DNA from: an uncultured Pseudomonadota bacterium
Lineage (GTDB): Bacteria > Myxococcota_A > UBA796 > CAJQPC01
Assembly: GCA_913060515.1 (NCBI GenBank)
Contig: CAJXRZ010000033.1
Coordinates: 1-64,000, forward strand
Direction of reading: 5' to 3'
Length of the DNA stretch: 64,000 nucleotides
Below, piece by piece: positions 15,803-24,715 of the stretch. Every line of letters starts with the position of its first letter. Position 1 is the first letter of the stretch. A program made the translations under genes and the position numbers. The notes beneath the pieces are model-generated. The model did no database searches. It saw only the letters and a list, made by a program, of their open reading frames with translations, and had not been told where the DNA came from.

Positions 15803-18800
15803 TCACAGCTCCCCGGCAAGCTCCGCTGCGATGGCATCTGCCTCCCGCGTCCAACCCTCAGCGTCCGCGGACTTGCTCGCCAAGCTGGCCAGGAGGCGCC
15901 GGGCCTCCAGGTCCATAAGCTTCAGACCCCGCGCTGAACAGAGGTGCGCCGCTGCGCGGGCCACACGCTCGGCATCGCTCACGTCCCCCAAGACCTGGTG
16001 GGCGCGGGCGCACTCCATGAGCACACGGGCGCGCCTGGGCACGGGCAGCGCATCGGCGCTGCGTTCGGCGGTCTGCAGCATGCGGCGGGCATCGCCGGCA
16101 TCTCCCGTGAGGGCACAAGCCCAAGCACTCAGGGCCACGATGGCCGGCCCATAAGACTCGGGGTCCTGGCGCTTGGCCAGATTCCGCGCGATGGCCAAGT
16201 GGGCCTCGGCCGTGGTGGGGTCCTCGTGGCGGGCGGCCAGGCGGGCCAATGACCAGCGGCAGGCGATGGTCTCTTGGTGAACACCCAGAGGCTGGACCTC
16301 TGTGAGGGCCTGACCCAGGGCCTTTCTGGCCTCGCCGTCCTCGCCCGCTTCCAGCAGAGCGTCTCCCAGGACACGCAGGGCGGTGCCGCGGCCTACTCGG
16401 AAGTGGATCTCTTCCGCTTCGGCCTGGGCCCGGCGAGCGGTGCGCTGGGCTTGCTGCAAGAGTCCCTGCCAGGTCCTCATTTCGGCCAAGTTGCACAGGG
16501 CGACACAGCGGCTGGCCTTCTCGCCCAGCTCCTCAAAGAGCTTCTCAGCGCTGGCCAACCCGCGCGAGGCCAGGTGGATCTGCCCCCGGGCCGCTTGGGC
16601 GGCGGCCAAGGCCACCTGCAGGTCTCCTCGAATCACAGCGCGGGGGGCCGCCAGCAGCAGTCCTTCCTCGGCGAGCTGCTGCACCGCGTCCAGATCCCCG
16701 GCCTCCCAGGCCAAGGCGGCGCGGGCATACAGGGCTTGGGCCACCGACTCCCGCAGGCGCCCGCTGCGGGCGTGCTCCAGAGCCTGGTCGGCCTGTTGAA
16801 TGGCCAGCTGGGGCTTCTCCAGACGGGCCAAGACCCGGGCCAGAGTGCAGCGCGCGTTGACCGACTCGGCGCTCGCCGGCAGCTTCTCGGCGCTGCGCAG
16901 CAGAGCCAAGCAGGTCTTCTGGCAGTCCTCCCACTCCCCGCGCAGGTAGAGCACCTTGAGGCGCACATCCAAGAGGGTGATGCGGGCCGCGACGAAGGCC
17001 TGCTCCGAGAGATCGGTGCGCGCCATCTCTTCGACGGCCATGGCCCGCGTGCTCAAGTCCCAGGCGATGGCGGGCAGACTACGGCCCTGCATACGATGGG
17101 CCGAATCCGTCAGGTAGACAAAGGCTTTTCCGGCGTTTCCAGCCAGACGAAAGTGCTCGCCGACCTGCTCCAAGTGCCGTGGCTGATGCTCTGCGGCCAC
17201 TTCCAGGGCGGCGGCCAGCGACTCGTGCAGACCGGCCCGGTCCTTGGAGTCCAGGCCTCGGTACACCACATCGGCCAGCAGCCGGTGAGAGCACTCGTGG
17301 AGTACGGCGCTGCCCCGACGTTTCTCCCGGATCAGTCCTCGCCCAATCAGAGCGTCGAGCTGGTCGAGCACCTCGTCCTCGTCCTTGTCCAAGACCTCCA
17401 AGAGCAGGTCCAGATCCAGCGGGCCACCGGCGACGGCCAAGACGTTCAAGACCTGACGTTCTTGCGGCCCCACGGCCTCCAGACGTTGGCGCACGACGGC
17501 TTGGACGCCGCGAGGAATCTCCAGATGGCCGGTGCGCACCTCTTCGGTGTCTGCACTCAGACGCAGCCCCTTGGGGGTAGAGGCGATCAGGTTGGACTGG
17601 AGCAAGGACTCCAAGAACTGGGTGATGAAGAGGGGGTTGCCCTCGGTCTCGGCGTGCAGGCGCTTGGAGAGCACCTCACCCCGTGGACTCTGGCCAATGA
17701 GGCTCTGCACCAGCTGGCCCACGGCGTGCTCAGAGAGGGCCTCCAGACGCACTTGGCGAGGCGCCACGCCCAGATCCTCGCCTTCCAACAGACGCTCCGT
17801 GTCTTGGCGCAGCTGACCCTCTTGCACCGAGAGCACAACCAGCAGGGGCTGACCGGCCCCCACCAAGCTGCGTGTCAGGGTGGAGAGAAGCTCCACGCCG
17901 CGCCTTGGCAAGAGGTGTACGTCGTCAAAGAAGAGCGCCCGGGGCCCCTCTTCGAGCAGCTTGGCCATCACGGGCCGCAAGCGGTCTGTGAGTCGGTACA
18001 GGGCATCGCCCTTTGCGCGCCCCTCCCGCAGCTCGGTCACCGCCTCTTCCAGCTCATGGGCCTGGGGACAGGCCTGGAGCACCTGCTCGCAGAGATCCAA
18101 CAGGCCGTAGAGGCTCTCCGCTTCCGGCCGCAGGCGGTGCACCGGAATGCCGATGGCGCTCGCACGGGCTTCCATCGCGCTCAAGAGCCGGCTGCGGCCC
18201 ATGCCGACGCGGCCTCGCAGCGAGACCACAGCGCCCTCGCTTCGGGTCAAGCGGTCCACAGCGCTGTTCAGCAGCTCCATCTCAGCGCCACGGCCGACGA
18301 TGGGAGAGACCCACTCTTGCCCTTCTTCCACCCGATCCGGCTGGAGCTGCTCAAGGCGGTAGAGGATCTCCCGCGCAGACTGGAAGCGGTCTTTGGGCTC
18401 CTTCTCCAGCAGCTTGGCGCAGATCTCGTCCAGGTGCTTGGGGACCTGGAGCTCCAAGTCCCGGGCCGAAGGCGGCGCCTGCTTGGTGTGCGCCTCCAGG
18501 TAGCCAGCCATGTCTTTGGCATCGAAGGGCCGGTAACCCGTGAGCATGGCGAAGAGCAGGATGCCCAGGGAGTAGAGGTCCGAGCGGTGGTCAATGGGGG
18601 CGCCCGTGATCTGCTCGGGGCTGGCGTAGGCCCAGGTTCCCACCAAGGTGCCGCTCTTGAAGGCGTCCTCGGGATCCAGGTCTTTCACAATGCCAAAGTC
18701 GGTGAGCTTGGCCCGACCCTCTTGATCAATCAGGATGTTGCTGGGTTTTAGATCCCGATGCACCAAGCCTTTTTGGTGTACATGCGCCAGAGCCCGACAG

Positions 18801-19213
18801 AGATCCACCAGGATCTCCTCGCAGCGCGCCCAGCGGTCGTCGGCGTTGTCCAGGTAGCGGAAGCCTCGGATGGTCTGGTGCAGGTCCTTGCCGTCGACGT
18901 ACTCCATGCAGATGTAGGGCTGGCCGTGCAGGTCCCCGTAGGCGTCCACGCGGATGACGTTGGGGTGACGAATGCGGGAGAGCGCGCGGAACTCACGGCG
19001 GAAGCGCTGCAGAGCGGAGCCCGTGTTCAAGCGGCTGCCCTTGAGGATCTTCAGGGCGACTGGATCCTCGTTGGGATCCCGGGCCAAGACCACGTCCGCC
19101 ATGCCCCCAGTGCCGATCTTCTTGACGTAGACGTAGGCACCCAAGCGTCCGCCAGGAGCAATGCGGGTGTCGCCAATCTCGAGCACATCAGTAGGGGGCT
19201 GTGTCACAGGCAT
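15803..19213 (-). CDS. Ser/Thr protein kinase - NTPase - TPR-like signalling protein
   Basis: An 1136-residue protein. The kinase domain (about 25-290) has KIGTGGMADVV, VALKIL, HRDLKPSNILID, DFG and SPEQI, all intact. A STAND/AAA-like module follows, with a P-loop GRVGMGRSRLL in which Arg replaces the Walker A lysine, and a Walker B-like LFFDDVHLL. The remaining 600 residues are helical repeats of TPR type. I chose the ATG at 19213. A TTG at 19300 is also in frame, but it would overlap the OsmC gene, and its added residues lie outside the kinase domain. No clear ribosome site precedes either start. It is divergent from the OsmC gene. Confidence 0.87.
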   Translation of the reverse strand: MPVTQPPTDVLEIGDTRIAPGGRLGAYVYVKKIGTGGMADVVLARDPNEDPVALKILKGSRLNTGSALQRFRREFRALSRIRHPNVIRVDAYGDLHGQPYICMEYVDGKDLHQTIRGFRYLDNADDRWARCEEILVDLCRALAHVHQKGLVHRDLKPSNILIDQEGRAKLTDFGIVKDLDPEDAFKSGTLVGTWAYASPEQITGAPIDHRSDLYSLGILLFAMLTGYRPFDAKDMAGYLEAHTKQAPPSARDLELQVPKHLDEICAKLLEKEPKDRFQSAREILYRLEQLQPDRVEEGQEWVSPIVGRGAEMELLNSAVDRLTRSEGAVVSLRGRVGMGRSRLLSAMEARASAIGIPVHRLRPEAESLYGLLDLCEQVLQACPQAHELEEAVTELREGRAKGDALYRLTDRLRPVMAKLLEEGPRALFFDDVHLLPRRGVELLSTLTRSLVGAGQPLLVVLSVQEGQLRQDTERLLEGEDLGVAPRQVRLEALSEHAVGQLVQSLIGQSPRGEVLSKRLHAETEGNPLFITQFLESLLQSNLIASTPKGLRLSADTEEVRTGHLEIPRGVQAVVRQRLEAVGPQERQVLNVLAVAGGPLDLDLLLEVLDKDEDEVLDQLDALIGRGLIREKRRGSAVLHECSHRLLADVVYRGLDSKDRAGLHESLAAALEVAAEHQPRHLEQVGEHFRLAGNAGKAFVYLTDSAHRMQGRSLPAIAWDLSTRAMAVEEMARTDLSEQAFVAARITLLDVRLKVLYLRGEWEDCQKTCLALLRSAEKLPASAESVNARCTLARVLARLEKPQLAIQQADQALEHARSGRLRESVAQALYARAALAWEAGDLDAVQQLAEEGLLLAAPRAVIRGDLQVALAAAQAARGQIHLASRGLASAEKLFEELGEKASRCVALCNLAEMRTWQGLLQQAQRTARRAQAEAEEIHFRVGRGTALRVLGDALLEAGEDGEARKALGQALTEVQPLGVHQETIACRWSLARLAARHEDPTTAEAHLAIARNLAKRQDPESYGPAIVALSAWACALTGDAGDARRMLQTAERSADALPVPRRARVLMECARAHQVLGDVSDAERVARAAAHLCSARGLKLMDLEARRLLASLASKSADAEGWTREADAIAAELAGEL

Positions 19214-19284
19214 CAGTGTAACTGCGGGGGCGTCAGCGGACCCCAACTTGGGACGGTAGCGTGCTCGTCCCTTTAGGAGTTCCT

Positions 19285-19701
19285 TTGCAAAGTACGGCAA
19301 CTTGGACCGTCGGTATGGCCTTTGACGCCTCCTCAGATGGCCACAGCCTAGCCATGGACGCTAGAGGCGAACACGGTGGCAACGCCGCAGCCCCCACGCC
19401 AAAGACCTTGCTGTTGGCCTCTCTGGCCGGGTGCATGGGAATCAGCGTGCTCTTCATCCTCGAGAAGATGCGCCTTGCCCCGGAGCACTTTGCCGTTCAC
19501 GTACAGGCGACCGAGGCCCAAACGCACCCAAAGGTCTTCACCGAAATCACAGTGACCTGCCGCTTCTCCGGCGCGCTGCCAGCCGAGCGTGTCCTGCGGG
19601 CCGTTCACCTGAGCGAGTCGCGCTACTGCCCGGTGAGCGCGATGCTGGCCAAGGGCTGCCCGGTGAAGACCCTGGTGGAGATCAACGGCACGCGCGCCTG
19701 A
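19285..19701 (+). CDS. OsmC/Ohr-family protein
   Basis: A 138-residue protein of the OsmC/Ohr fold. The start ATWTVGMAF, the helix LLASLAGCMGISV (Cys 50) and the later RYCPVSAML (Cys 115) give the two conserved cysteines. In characterised members these reduce organic hydroperoxides in the cytoplasm. It is closer to the general OsmC/YhfA type than to Ohr, so peroxidase activity is inferred. I chose the TTG at 19285 because AGGAG lies 5 bases upstream and the family's N-terminus begins there; a GTG at 19261 is in frame. It is convergent with the following kinase gene; GAGAGCTCTC (19700-19709) lies between the stops. Confidence 0.82.
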   Translation: MQSTATWTVGMAFDASSDGHSLAMDARGEHGGNAAAPTPKTLLLASLAGCMGISVLFILEKMRLAPEHFAVHVQATEAQTHPKVFTEITVTCRFSGALPAERVLRAVHLSESRYCPVSAMLAKGCPVKTLVEINGTRA

Positions 19702-19709
19702 GAGCTCTC

Positions 19710-22700
19710 TCAGCCCGGAAACAACCCCAGCCTCTGCAACCGGCCCACAAAGCCCCGACGCAGCTCCTCCGGCATCCCGGAGAGCTGGCGTTGCACCAAC
19801 TCCCTGAGCTCCTGACTGGGCGGAACCCCCAAAGCCCCAAGGCAGAGCAGGGACTCCATGCGAAGCGCAGCCATGCCCGGTCCCTCACAGAGCTCTGAGC
19901 AGCGCTTGGCGTGGCCCATCGCAGCGCCCGTGGCTCCCTCACGAATCATCGCCCAGGCCCGGTACAGCTCCCACCGAGCCCCATCCACCAAGGTGACGGG
20001 CGCAGCATCCAGGGCTGCCAGGCCGCGCACTGCGGAGGGCCCCAGGATCTGCAGCCCCAGGTTGTGCAGCAAGTCCTGACCCACCGCGTCCAAGACCGGG
20101 TCCCCGGCCTCTTGGGCGATCAAGCCCGGCAGCATGGCCTCGCACTCATCGGTGTTGCCGGCGCTCATGTAGGCCTCGGTCAACAGCAGCTGAGAGAGGG
20201 AGAGCAAGTCGGCCTGCTCGGTCGCTTTGGCCAGACGCAGAGCCTGCCTTCCGCGGTCCAAGGCCACCCGCAGCCTGCCGTCAAGCAAGGCCAGGTTGCC
20301 GCTGTAGAGCAGGCACATGGCCAAGTCCCGTGGCGCATCATCGGGCAGCTTGCGCTCCGCGAGCTCCAGGGCCCGCGCGGCACGAATCAGGCTGCCTGCC
20401 CGCAGCTCCAGGTGCCCCAAGCCCAGCAGACAGCGTCCCTCGTGGGCAGGCTCTCCGCCGCGGCGGGCCGCGCTCAGCGCCTCCTCCCAAGTGCGGGCTG
20501 CATCCGCTCGGCGACCGTCCTGCAAGAAGGCTTCGGCCAGGGCCCGAATGCAGTCATGGCGCACCGCGCTGTCTTGGGGGAGCACCTTGAGGGCGCCTTG
20601 CAGGTGGGTGCGCGCGGGATTGGGATGCCCCATCGCGAGCAGGGCCATGCCCAGGCGGCCCTTGATCTCTGCGCCCAAGAGGTCCCCGCTGTTGGAGAGC
20701 TCCAAGGCGCCTTGCAAGGCCTGGCCGGCCTCGTCCGCGCGACCCAACTCCAAGAGGGCGTGGCCCTGCAGAGCCAAGAGCTGACGCATCAGCTCCTGCT
20801 GGCCGGCGTCCTTGACCAAGCCCCGCACCTCTATGGCCCGCTCTGCCAGGCGCAGCGCTGCGCTCACCCGATGACGGCGCATGCTCCACTGCGCAGCTCG
20901 GGCCAAGAGTGGCCAAGCCTGGGCGGGCTCTCCAGCGCGCAGAAAGTGGGTGGCCGCCCGCTCAGCGACCGAGCCCTGACGGCGGCGGTGCTTGCGAATG
21001 AGCAGCTCAGCGGCCGCCCGGTTCAAACGTGCCCGCTCCCCACCGTCCAGGCCTTCCAGCACCACCCTCTGGGTGTCCTTGCGCGCGAAGCGAAGCAGCT
21101 CCTGTAGGCCATCTCCGGCCCGCAGCACGATGGGGTCCAGCTTCTCGGTCCCCAGCGCCCTGGGCCCGCCGGGGCACAGCCCGGCGATCAGCCCCAGATC
21201 CGCCTCGCCATCCAGAACGGCCAGGGCCTGCAAGGCCCGCCGCTGGGTCGCCTCCAGCTCTATCAGGATGCCCTCGACCAGCTCTCGGTGCTGTTGAGGT
21301 ACAGGCAGATCGCCACCCCGTACCCGGGCCCCGGGCACTGTGAGCTCCAGGGCGCCGTCGCTGCGCTGCTTGAGCCACGCTGCCTCGTGGAAGGCTTGAA
21401 CAGACTCCAGGATTGCCCTGGGGTTTCCATCGCACCAGCTGTGGAGCCGGGCCCCGGACAGAGTCGCGGCTTTTCCCGAGAAGCCCTGATCCCGCAGCAG
21501 GCTGATGGTGGCCTTTCGGGAGATGGGCCCGCAGTCCAAGGGATCGGACTGCACGTCGATGAGAAGCCCAGCGCTCAAGCGCTCCAGCAGGTAGCTGGTG
21601 TCCTCGCTCAAGGGCGTGTTCACCTGAGCGTTCAAGCCGTAGATCACCAGCAGGCGCCCGCGAGAGCGTGGATCCCGCAGCAGGGCCTCTAAAGCCCCGA
21701 TGTCTGGACGTTTTGCCGCATCCAAGTCGTCGATGAGCAGCACCATGGGCTGCTCCAAACCCTCTCGCACCAAGGGCTCGACGTGCTCTTTGAGCGTCCC
21801 GGCCAGTCCACCCTTCAAAGGAAGCTGCACCAGGTGGTGGGCCAGTCCCAGCTCCTGGGCCTGCTCTTCGATGGACGCCAGGACCACGGTGCGCCCGCTG
21901 CCCGGCAGTCCCAGCAGCGCGATCTCTCCGCCCTCTCCACGTCGCAGGGCTTGCAGGCGTTGACCGCTCTGGCGCAGCAGCTCTTCACGGCCGTGTAGGC
22001 GCAAGCTGGCCTGGGCTTCGGGGGCCTCGAGGGCCTCGATGACCTCTAAGGCCGACTGAGGCCGCTGGGTGGGGTCCTTCCGCATCAGCTTCATGCAGAG
22101 GCGGGAGAGCTTGCGTGGACAGCGGGGGTCCACCTGCAGAGGCGGTGGCGGGTCCTCCATCAGGTGCTTGGCCAGGTAGCCAGCGATGGAGTCGGCCTCG
22201 ACCGGGCGCCGACCGGTCAGCATCACGTAAAAGACCGCGCCGAGGGCGTAGAGGTCGACCCTGGGGCTGATCTCGTCCTCGGTGATCTGCTCGGGCGCCA
22301 TAAAGGCCACGGTGCCCACCAAGTGCCCGGCCATGGTCAGGTTGGTGGTGAACTGGTCGGGGGCCTTCACCGATCCAAAGTCCGTCAGTTTGGGCAAGCC
22401 GTCCCGGTCCACCAAGATGTTGCTGGGCTTGATGTCGCGGTGCACCAGACCCTTCTCATGGATGGCCGCCAAGGCCGAGGACAGCCCGCGCAGCAGACGC
22501 GCCGCTTCCGCGAAGCGGTCCATGTTGGGGCGCTCATCCCAGCGCTTGAGCAAGGACTCGAGGGTCCCTCCGCTGACATACTCCAAGGACAACCAAGGAT
22601 ATCCCTGCTCTTCTCCCGAAGAGAGCACCTTGACCACGTGGGGGCTGTCCATCAGCTTCATCGCGATGAACTCGCGGTGAATGCGCGTGACCTGCTCCGG

Positions 22701-22874
22701 CGTGGTGCGGTCGGGGCTCATGACCTTGACGGCCACCTCGCCATCGGGGCCTTCAGCGCGCCAAACCGTCGCCAAACCGCCCGAGCCCACACGCTCCACG
22801 AGGCGATAGGGGCCGACGGCAGAACCAGGACCGGGGGGTGGCCCCAAGTGTCGGGGACCGTTGCGCACGCTCAT
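19710..22874 (-). CDS. Ser/Thr protein kinase - NTPase - TPR-like signalling protein
   Basis: A 1054-residue protein. Kinase domain about 20-285 with RVGSGGLATVW, VAVKVM, HRDIKPSNILVD, DFG and APEQI. The NTPase module has a P-loop GLPGSGRTVV, again with Arg in place of the Walker A lysine, but a good Walker B (VLLIDDLD). The C-terminal half is Ala/Leu/Arg-rich helical repeats with TPR spacing. The ATG at 22874 lacks an obvious ribosome site. It is divergent from regB, 73 bp away. Family membership is firm; the stimulus and targets are unknown. Confidence 0.87.
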   Translation of the reverse strand: MSVRNGPRHLGPPPGPGSAVGPYRLVERVGSGGLATVWRAEGPDGEVAVKVMSPDRTTPEQVTRIHREFIAMKLMDSPHVVKVLSSGEEQGYPWLSLEYVSGGTLESLLKRWDERPNMDRFAEAARLLRGLSSALAAIHEKGLVHRDIKPSNILVDRDGLPKLTDFGSVKAPDQFTTNLTMAGHLVGTVAFMAPEQITEDEISPRVDLYALGAVFYVMLTGRRPVEADSIAGYLAKHLMEDPPPPLQVDPRCPRKLSRLCMKLMRKDPTQRPQSALEVIEALEAPEAQASLRLHGREELLRQSGQRLQALRRGEGGEIALLGLPGSGRTVVLASIEEQAQELGLAHHLVQLPLKGGLAGTLKEHVEPLVREGLEQPMVLLIDDLDAAKRPDIGALEALLRDPRSRGRLLVIYGLNAQVNTPLSEDTSYLLERLSAGLLIDVQSDPLDCGPISRKATISLLRDQGFSGKAATLSGARLHSWCDGNPRAILESVQAFHEAAWLKQRSDGALELTVPGARVRGGDLPVPQQHRELVEGILIELEATQRRALQALAVLDGEADLGLIAGLCPGGPRALGTEKLDPIVLRAGDGLQELLRFARKDTQRVVLEGLDGGERARLNRAAAELLIRKHRRRQGSVAERAATHFLRAGEPAQAWPLLARAAQWSMRRHRVSAALRLAERAIEVRGLVKDAGQQELMRQLLALQGHALLELGRADEAGQALQGALELSNSGDLLGAEIKGRLGMALLAMGHPNPARTHLQGALKVLPQDSAVRHDCIRALAEAFLQDGRRADAARTWEEALSAARRGGEPAHEGRCLLGLGHLELRAGSLIRAARALELAERKLPDDAPRDLAMCLLYSGNLALLDGRLRVALDRGRQALRLAKATEQADLLSLSQLLLTEAYMSAGNTDECEAMLPGLIAQEAGDPVLDAVGQDLLHNLGLQILGPSAVRGLAALDAAPVTLVDGARWELYRAWAMIREGATGAAMGHAKRCSELCEGPGMAALRMESLLCLGALGVPPSQELRELVQRQLSGMPEELRRGFVGRLQRLGLFPG

Positions 22875-22947
22875 AGAAGGAGTCTACCGCGATCCCAGCG
22901 TCAATCCGCCACACCGCCCACCCCCAAGCCGCGGTTACCCTGCTCTC

Positions 22948-24177
22948 ATGCCGTCCCCACGTCCCGAATGGCTCGCTGACCGGCGTGCAGCCCAGCGATT
23001 CCTCGTTCAGCTTCGGTGGGCAGGCATGGTCTTGGTGGCAGTCGCCAGCGGCAGCGCCATGTTCTTGGATCGCAGCCTCTCCCCCTGGCCCCTGCTGATC
23101 CCCATGGGGCTGCAAGCCATCTCGAACGTGGCCCTGCACCAAGCCACCAAAGAGATCCCCGCGCCAGGCTGGGTGGCCACCGGCGCCCTCATCTTCGATG
23201 TCGCCCTGTTGACCCTGGTTCTGAGCCTGAGCGGCGGCGCGATGAACCCCTTCTCGGCCTGCTACCTGACCTTGATCGTCGTGGCCTCGCTCATCCTGCA
23301 GCGTGCCGGCGTGGTCACCGTCTTGGTCGCCGTCAGCCTCCTCTACGGGAGCCTCTTTCTGCTCCCGGCCACGGGGCACGCCGCCCACATGCGCGGTCAC
23401 CTGCTGGGCATGTGGCTGGGCACCGGTATGGTGGGGGCCTTTGTCTCCGTGGCCATCCTGCGCTTCCGAAGGGCGCTGGCCCAAGCGGAGGCGGAGCTAC
23501 GGGAATCTCAGGCAGAGCAAGCCCGCAGCGCACAGCTGGCCGCCCTCGGGACCTTGGCTGCCGGCGCCGCCCACGAGCTGGCCACCCCCCTGACCACAGT
23601 GGCCATCATCGCCAAAGAGCTGACCTTGAGACTGGAGAACTCCGAGGATCAATCGGACGCCCAGGTGCTGCGGGAGGAGGTAGACCGCTGCCGAGAGATC
23701 CTCTCCCAGATGGCCGTCCAGGTCGGCAGCTCCCCAGCGACCAGCGCTGCTCCCATCGCCTTGGAAGAGCTCCTGAAGCACGCCCTGCAAGGCGTCGCCC
23801 AGATCCCCCCAGTTCGACTCGAGCTGCAAGCGGCGTTGGTCCGTGTCCCGAAGGACCTGATGGCCCAAGTCATTCGCTCCCTGGTCCGAAACGCCCAGCA
23901 GGCCTCCGGTCCTGGGCAGTCTGTGTTGCTGCAAGTTCAGGCCCACGCTGACCACGTCGTGATCCGCATTCAGGACCAAGGCCATGGCATGAGCCCACAA
24001 GTCCTCGAGCGCGCGACCCAGCCATTCTTCACCACCAAGGAGCCCGGCGAGGGCATGGGCCTGGGCCTCTTCGTCGCCGACTCCGTGCTCCGCCAGCTTG
24101 GCGGTACCCTGACCCTGGAGAGCGCGCCCGAACAAGGCAGCACCGCCACGCTCTCCCTCCCCTCGGAGACCCCATGA
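22948..24177 (+). CDS. regB: Redox sensor histidine kinase RegB/PrrB
   Basis: A 409-residue membrane kinase with about six hydrophobic segments in the first 175 residues. Three RegB hallmarks are present: the quinone-binding loop GGAMNPF (96-102, family GGxxNPF), the H-box AAHELATPLTTV (His 209), and a cysteine in DRCREIL (Cys 248) matching the redox-active Cys 265 of Rhodobacter RegB. The C-terminal ATPase domain shows the N-box, a GHGMSP G-box and GMGLGLFVADSVLRQLGG. RegB autophosphorylates according to quinone-pool redox state and passes phosphate to RegA. The ATG at 22948 lacks a strong ribosome site. Its stop overlaps regA by four bases. Confidence 0.9.
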   Translation: MPSPRPEWLADRRAAQRFLVQLRWAGMVLVAVASGSAMFLDRSLSPWPLLIPMGLQAISNVALHQATKEIPAPGWVATGALIFDVALLTLVLSLSGGAMNPFSACYLTLIVVASLILQRAGVVTVLVAVSLLYGSLFLLPATGHAAHMRGHLLGMWLGTGMVGAFVSVAILRFRRALAQAEAELRESQAEQARSAQLAALGTLAAGAAHELATPLTTVAIIAKELTLRLENSEDQSDAQVLREEVDRCREILSQMAVQVGSSPATSAAPIALEELLKHALQGVAQIPPVRLELQAALVRVPKDLMAQVIRSLVRNAQQASGPGQSVLLQVQAHADHVVIRIQDQGHGMSPQVLERATQPFFTTKEPGEGMGLGLFVADSVLRQLGGTLTLESAPEQGSTATLSLPSETP

Positions 24178-24692
24178 AAAAGAGCATTCTGGTTGTAGAA
24201 GACGATCTACGCCTGGCCAGCACCATGGCCAACGCCCTGGAGCGCCGGGGTCACCCCACATCCGTGGCCCATGACGCAGACGAGGCCATTGAGTCCATGG
24301 CTGAGTCCCCCAGCGACTGGGTTCTGCTCGATCTAAAGGTGCCCGGCGCCACCGGTCTGAGCATCCTGGCCGAGCTGATGGACCGAAAGTCGCCTCCTCA
24401 GGTGGTGCTGCTCACAGGCTTTGCCAGCCTGGCCACCGCCGTAGAAGCCGGAGCGCTAGGCGCCCTTCAAGTGCTGCAGAAACCAGCGGACGCCGACGAA
24501 GTCTTGGCGGCCTTCCACCACTCCACAAAGGAGACGGACCTGAGCGTGCCCACCCTGGCCCGGGCCGAGTGGGAGCACATCCAGCGTGTTCTGGAGGAGT
24601 GCGGGGGCAACATCTCTCAGGCTGCGCGGGTGCTGGGCTTGCACCGCCGCACTCTGCAGAGGAAGCTGGGTAAAGATGCGCCGAAGCGCTGA
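24174..24692 (+). CDS. regA: Response regulator RegA/PrrA/ActR
   Basis: A 172-residue regulator. The receiver domain has acidic residues in VVEDD, phospho-Asp 53 in VLLDLKVPG and the Lys in LQKPADADEV. A short linker leads to a Fis-type helix-turn-helix containing ISQAARVLGLHRRTLQRKL, nearly identical to the RegA/PrrA/ActR DNA-binding region. RegA activates respiration and redox genes when phosphorylated by RegB. The ATG overlaps the regB stop (ATGA), so the pair is translationally coupled. Confidence 0.93.
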   Translation: MKKSILVVEDDLRLASTMANALERRGHPTSVAHDADEAIESMAESPSDWVLLDLKVPGATGLSILAELMDRKSPPQVVLLTGFASLATAVEAGALGALQVLQKPADADEVLAAFHHSTKETDLSVPTLARAEWEHIQRVLEECGGNISQAARVLGLHRRTLQRKLGKDAPKR

Positions 24693-24715
24693 GGCCCCAG
24701 AACCGGAAGGACCCA

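Noticed and set aside
16274-18751. 825-residue plus-strand frame inside the kinase gene
   Set aside because: It is a shadow of the minus-strand kinase, rich in Gln/Gly/Leu with no domain.
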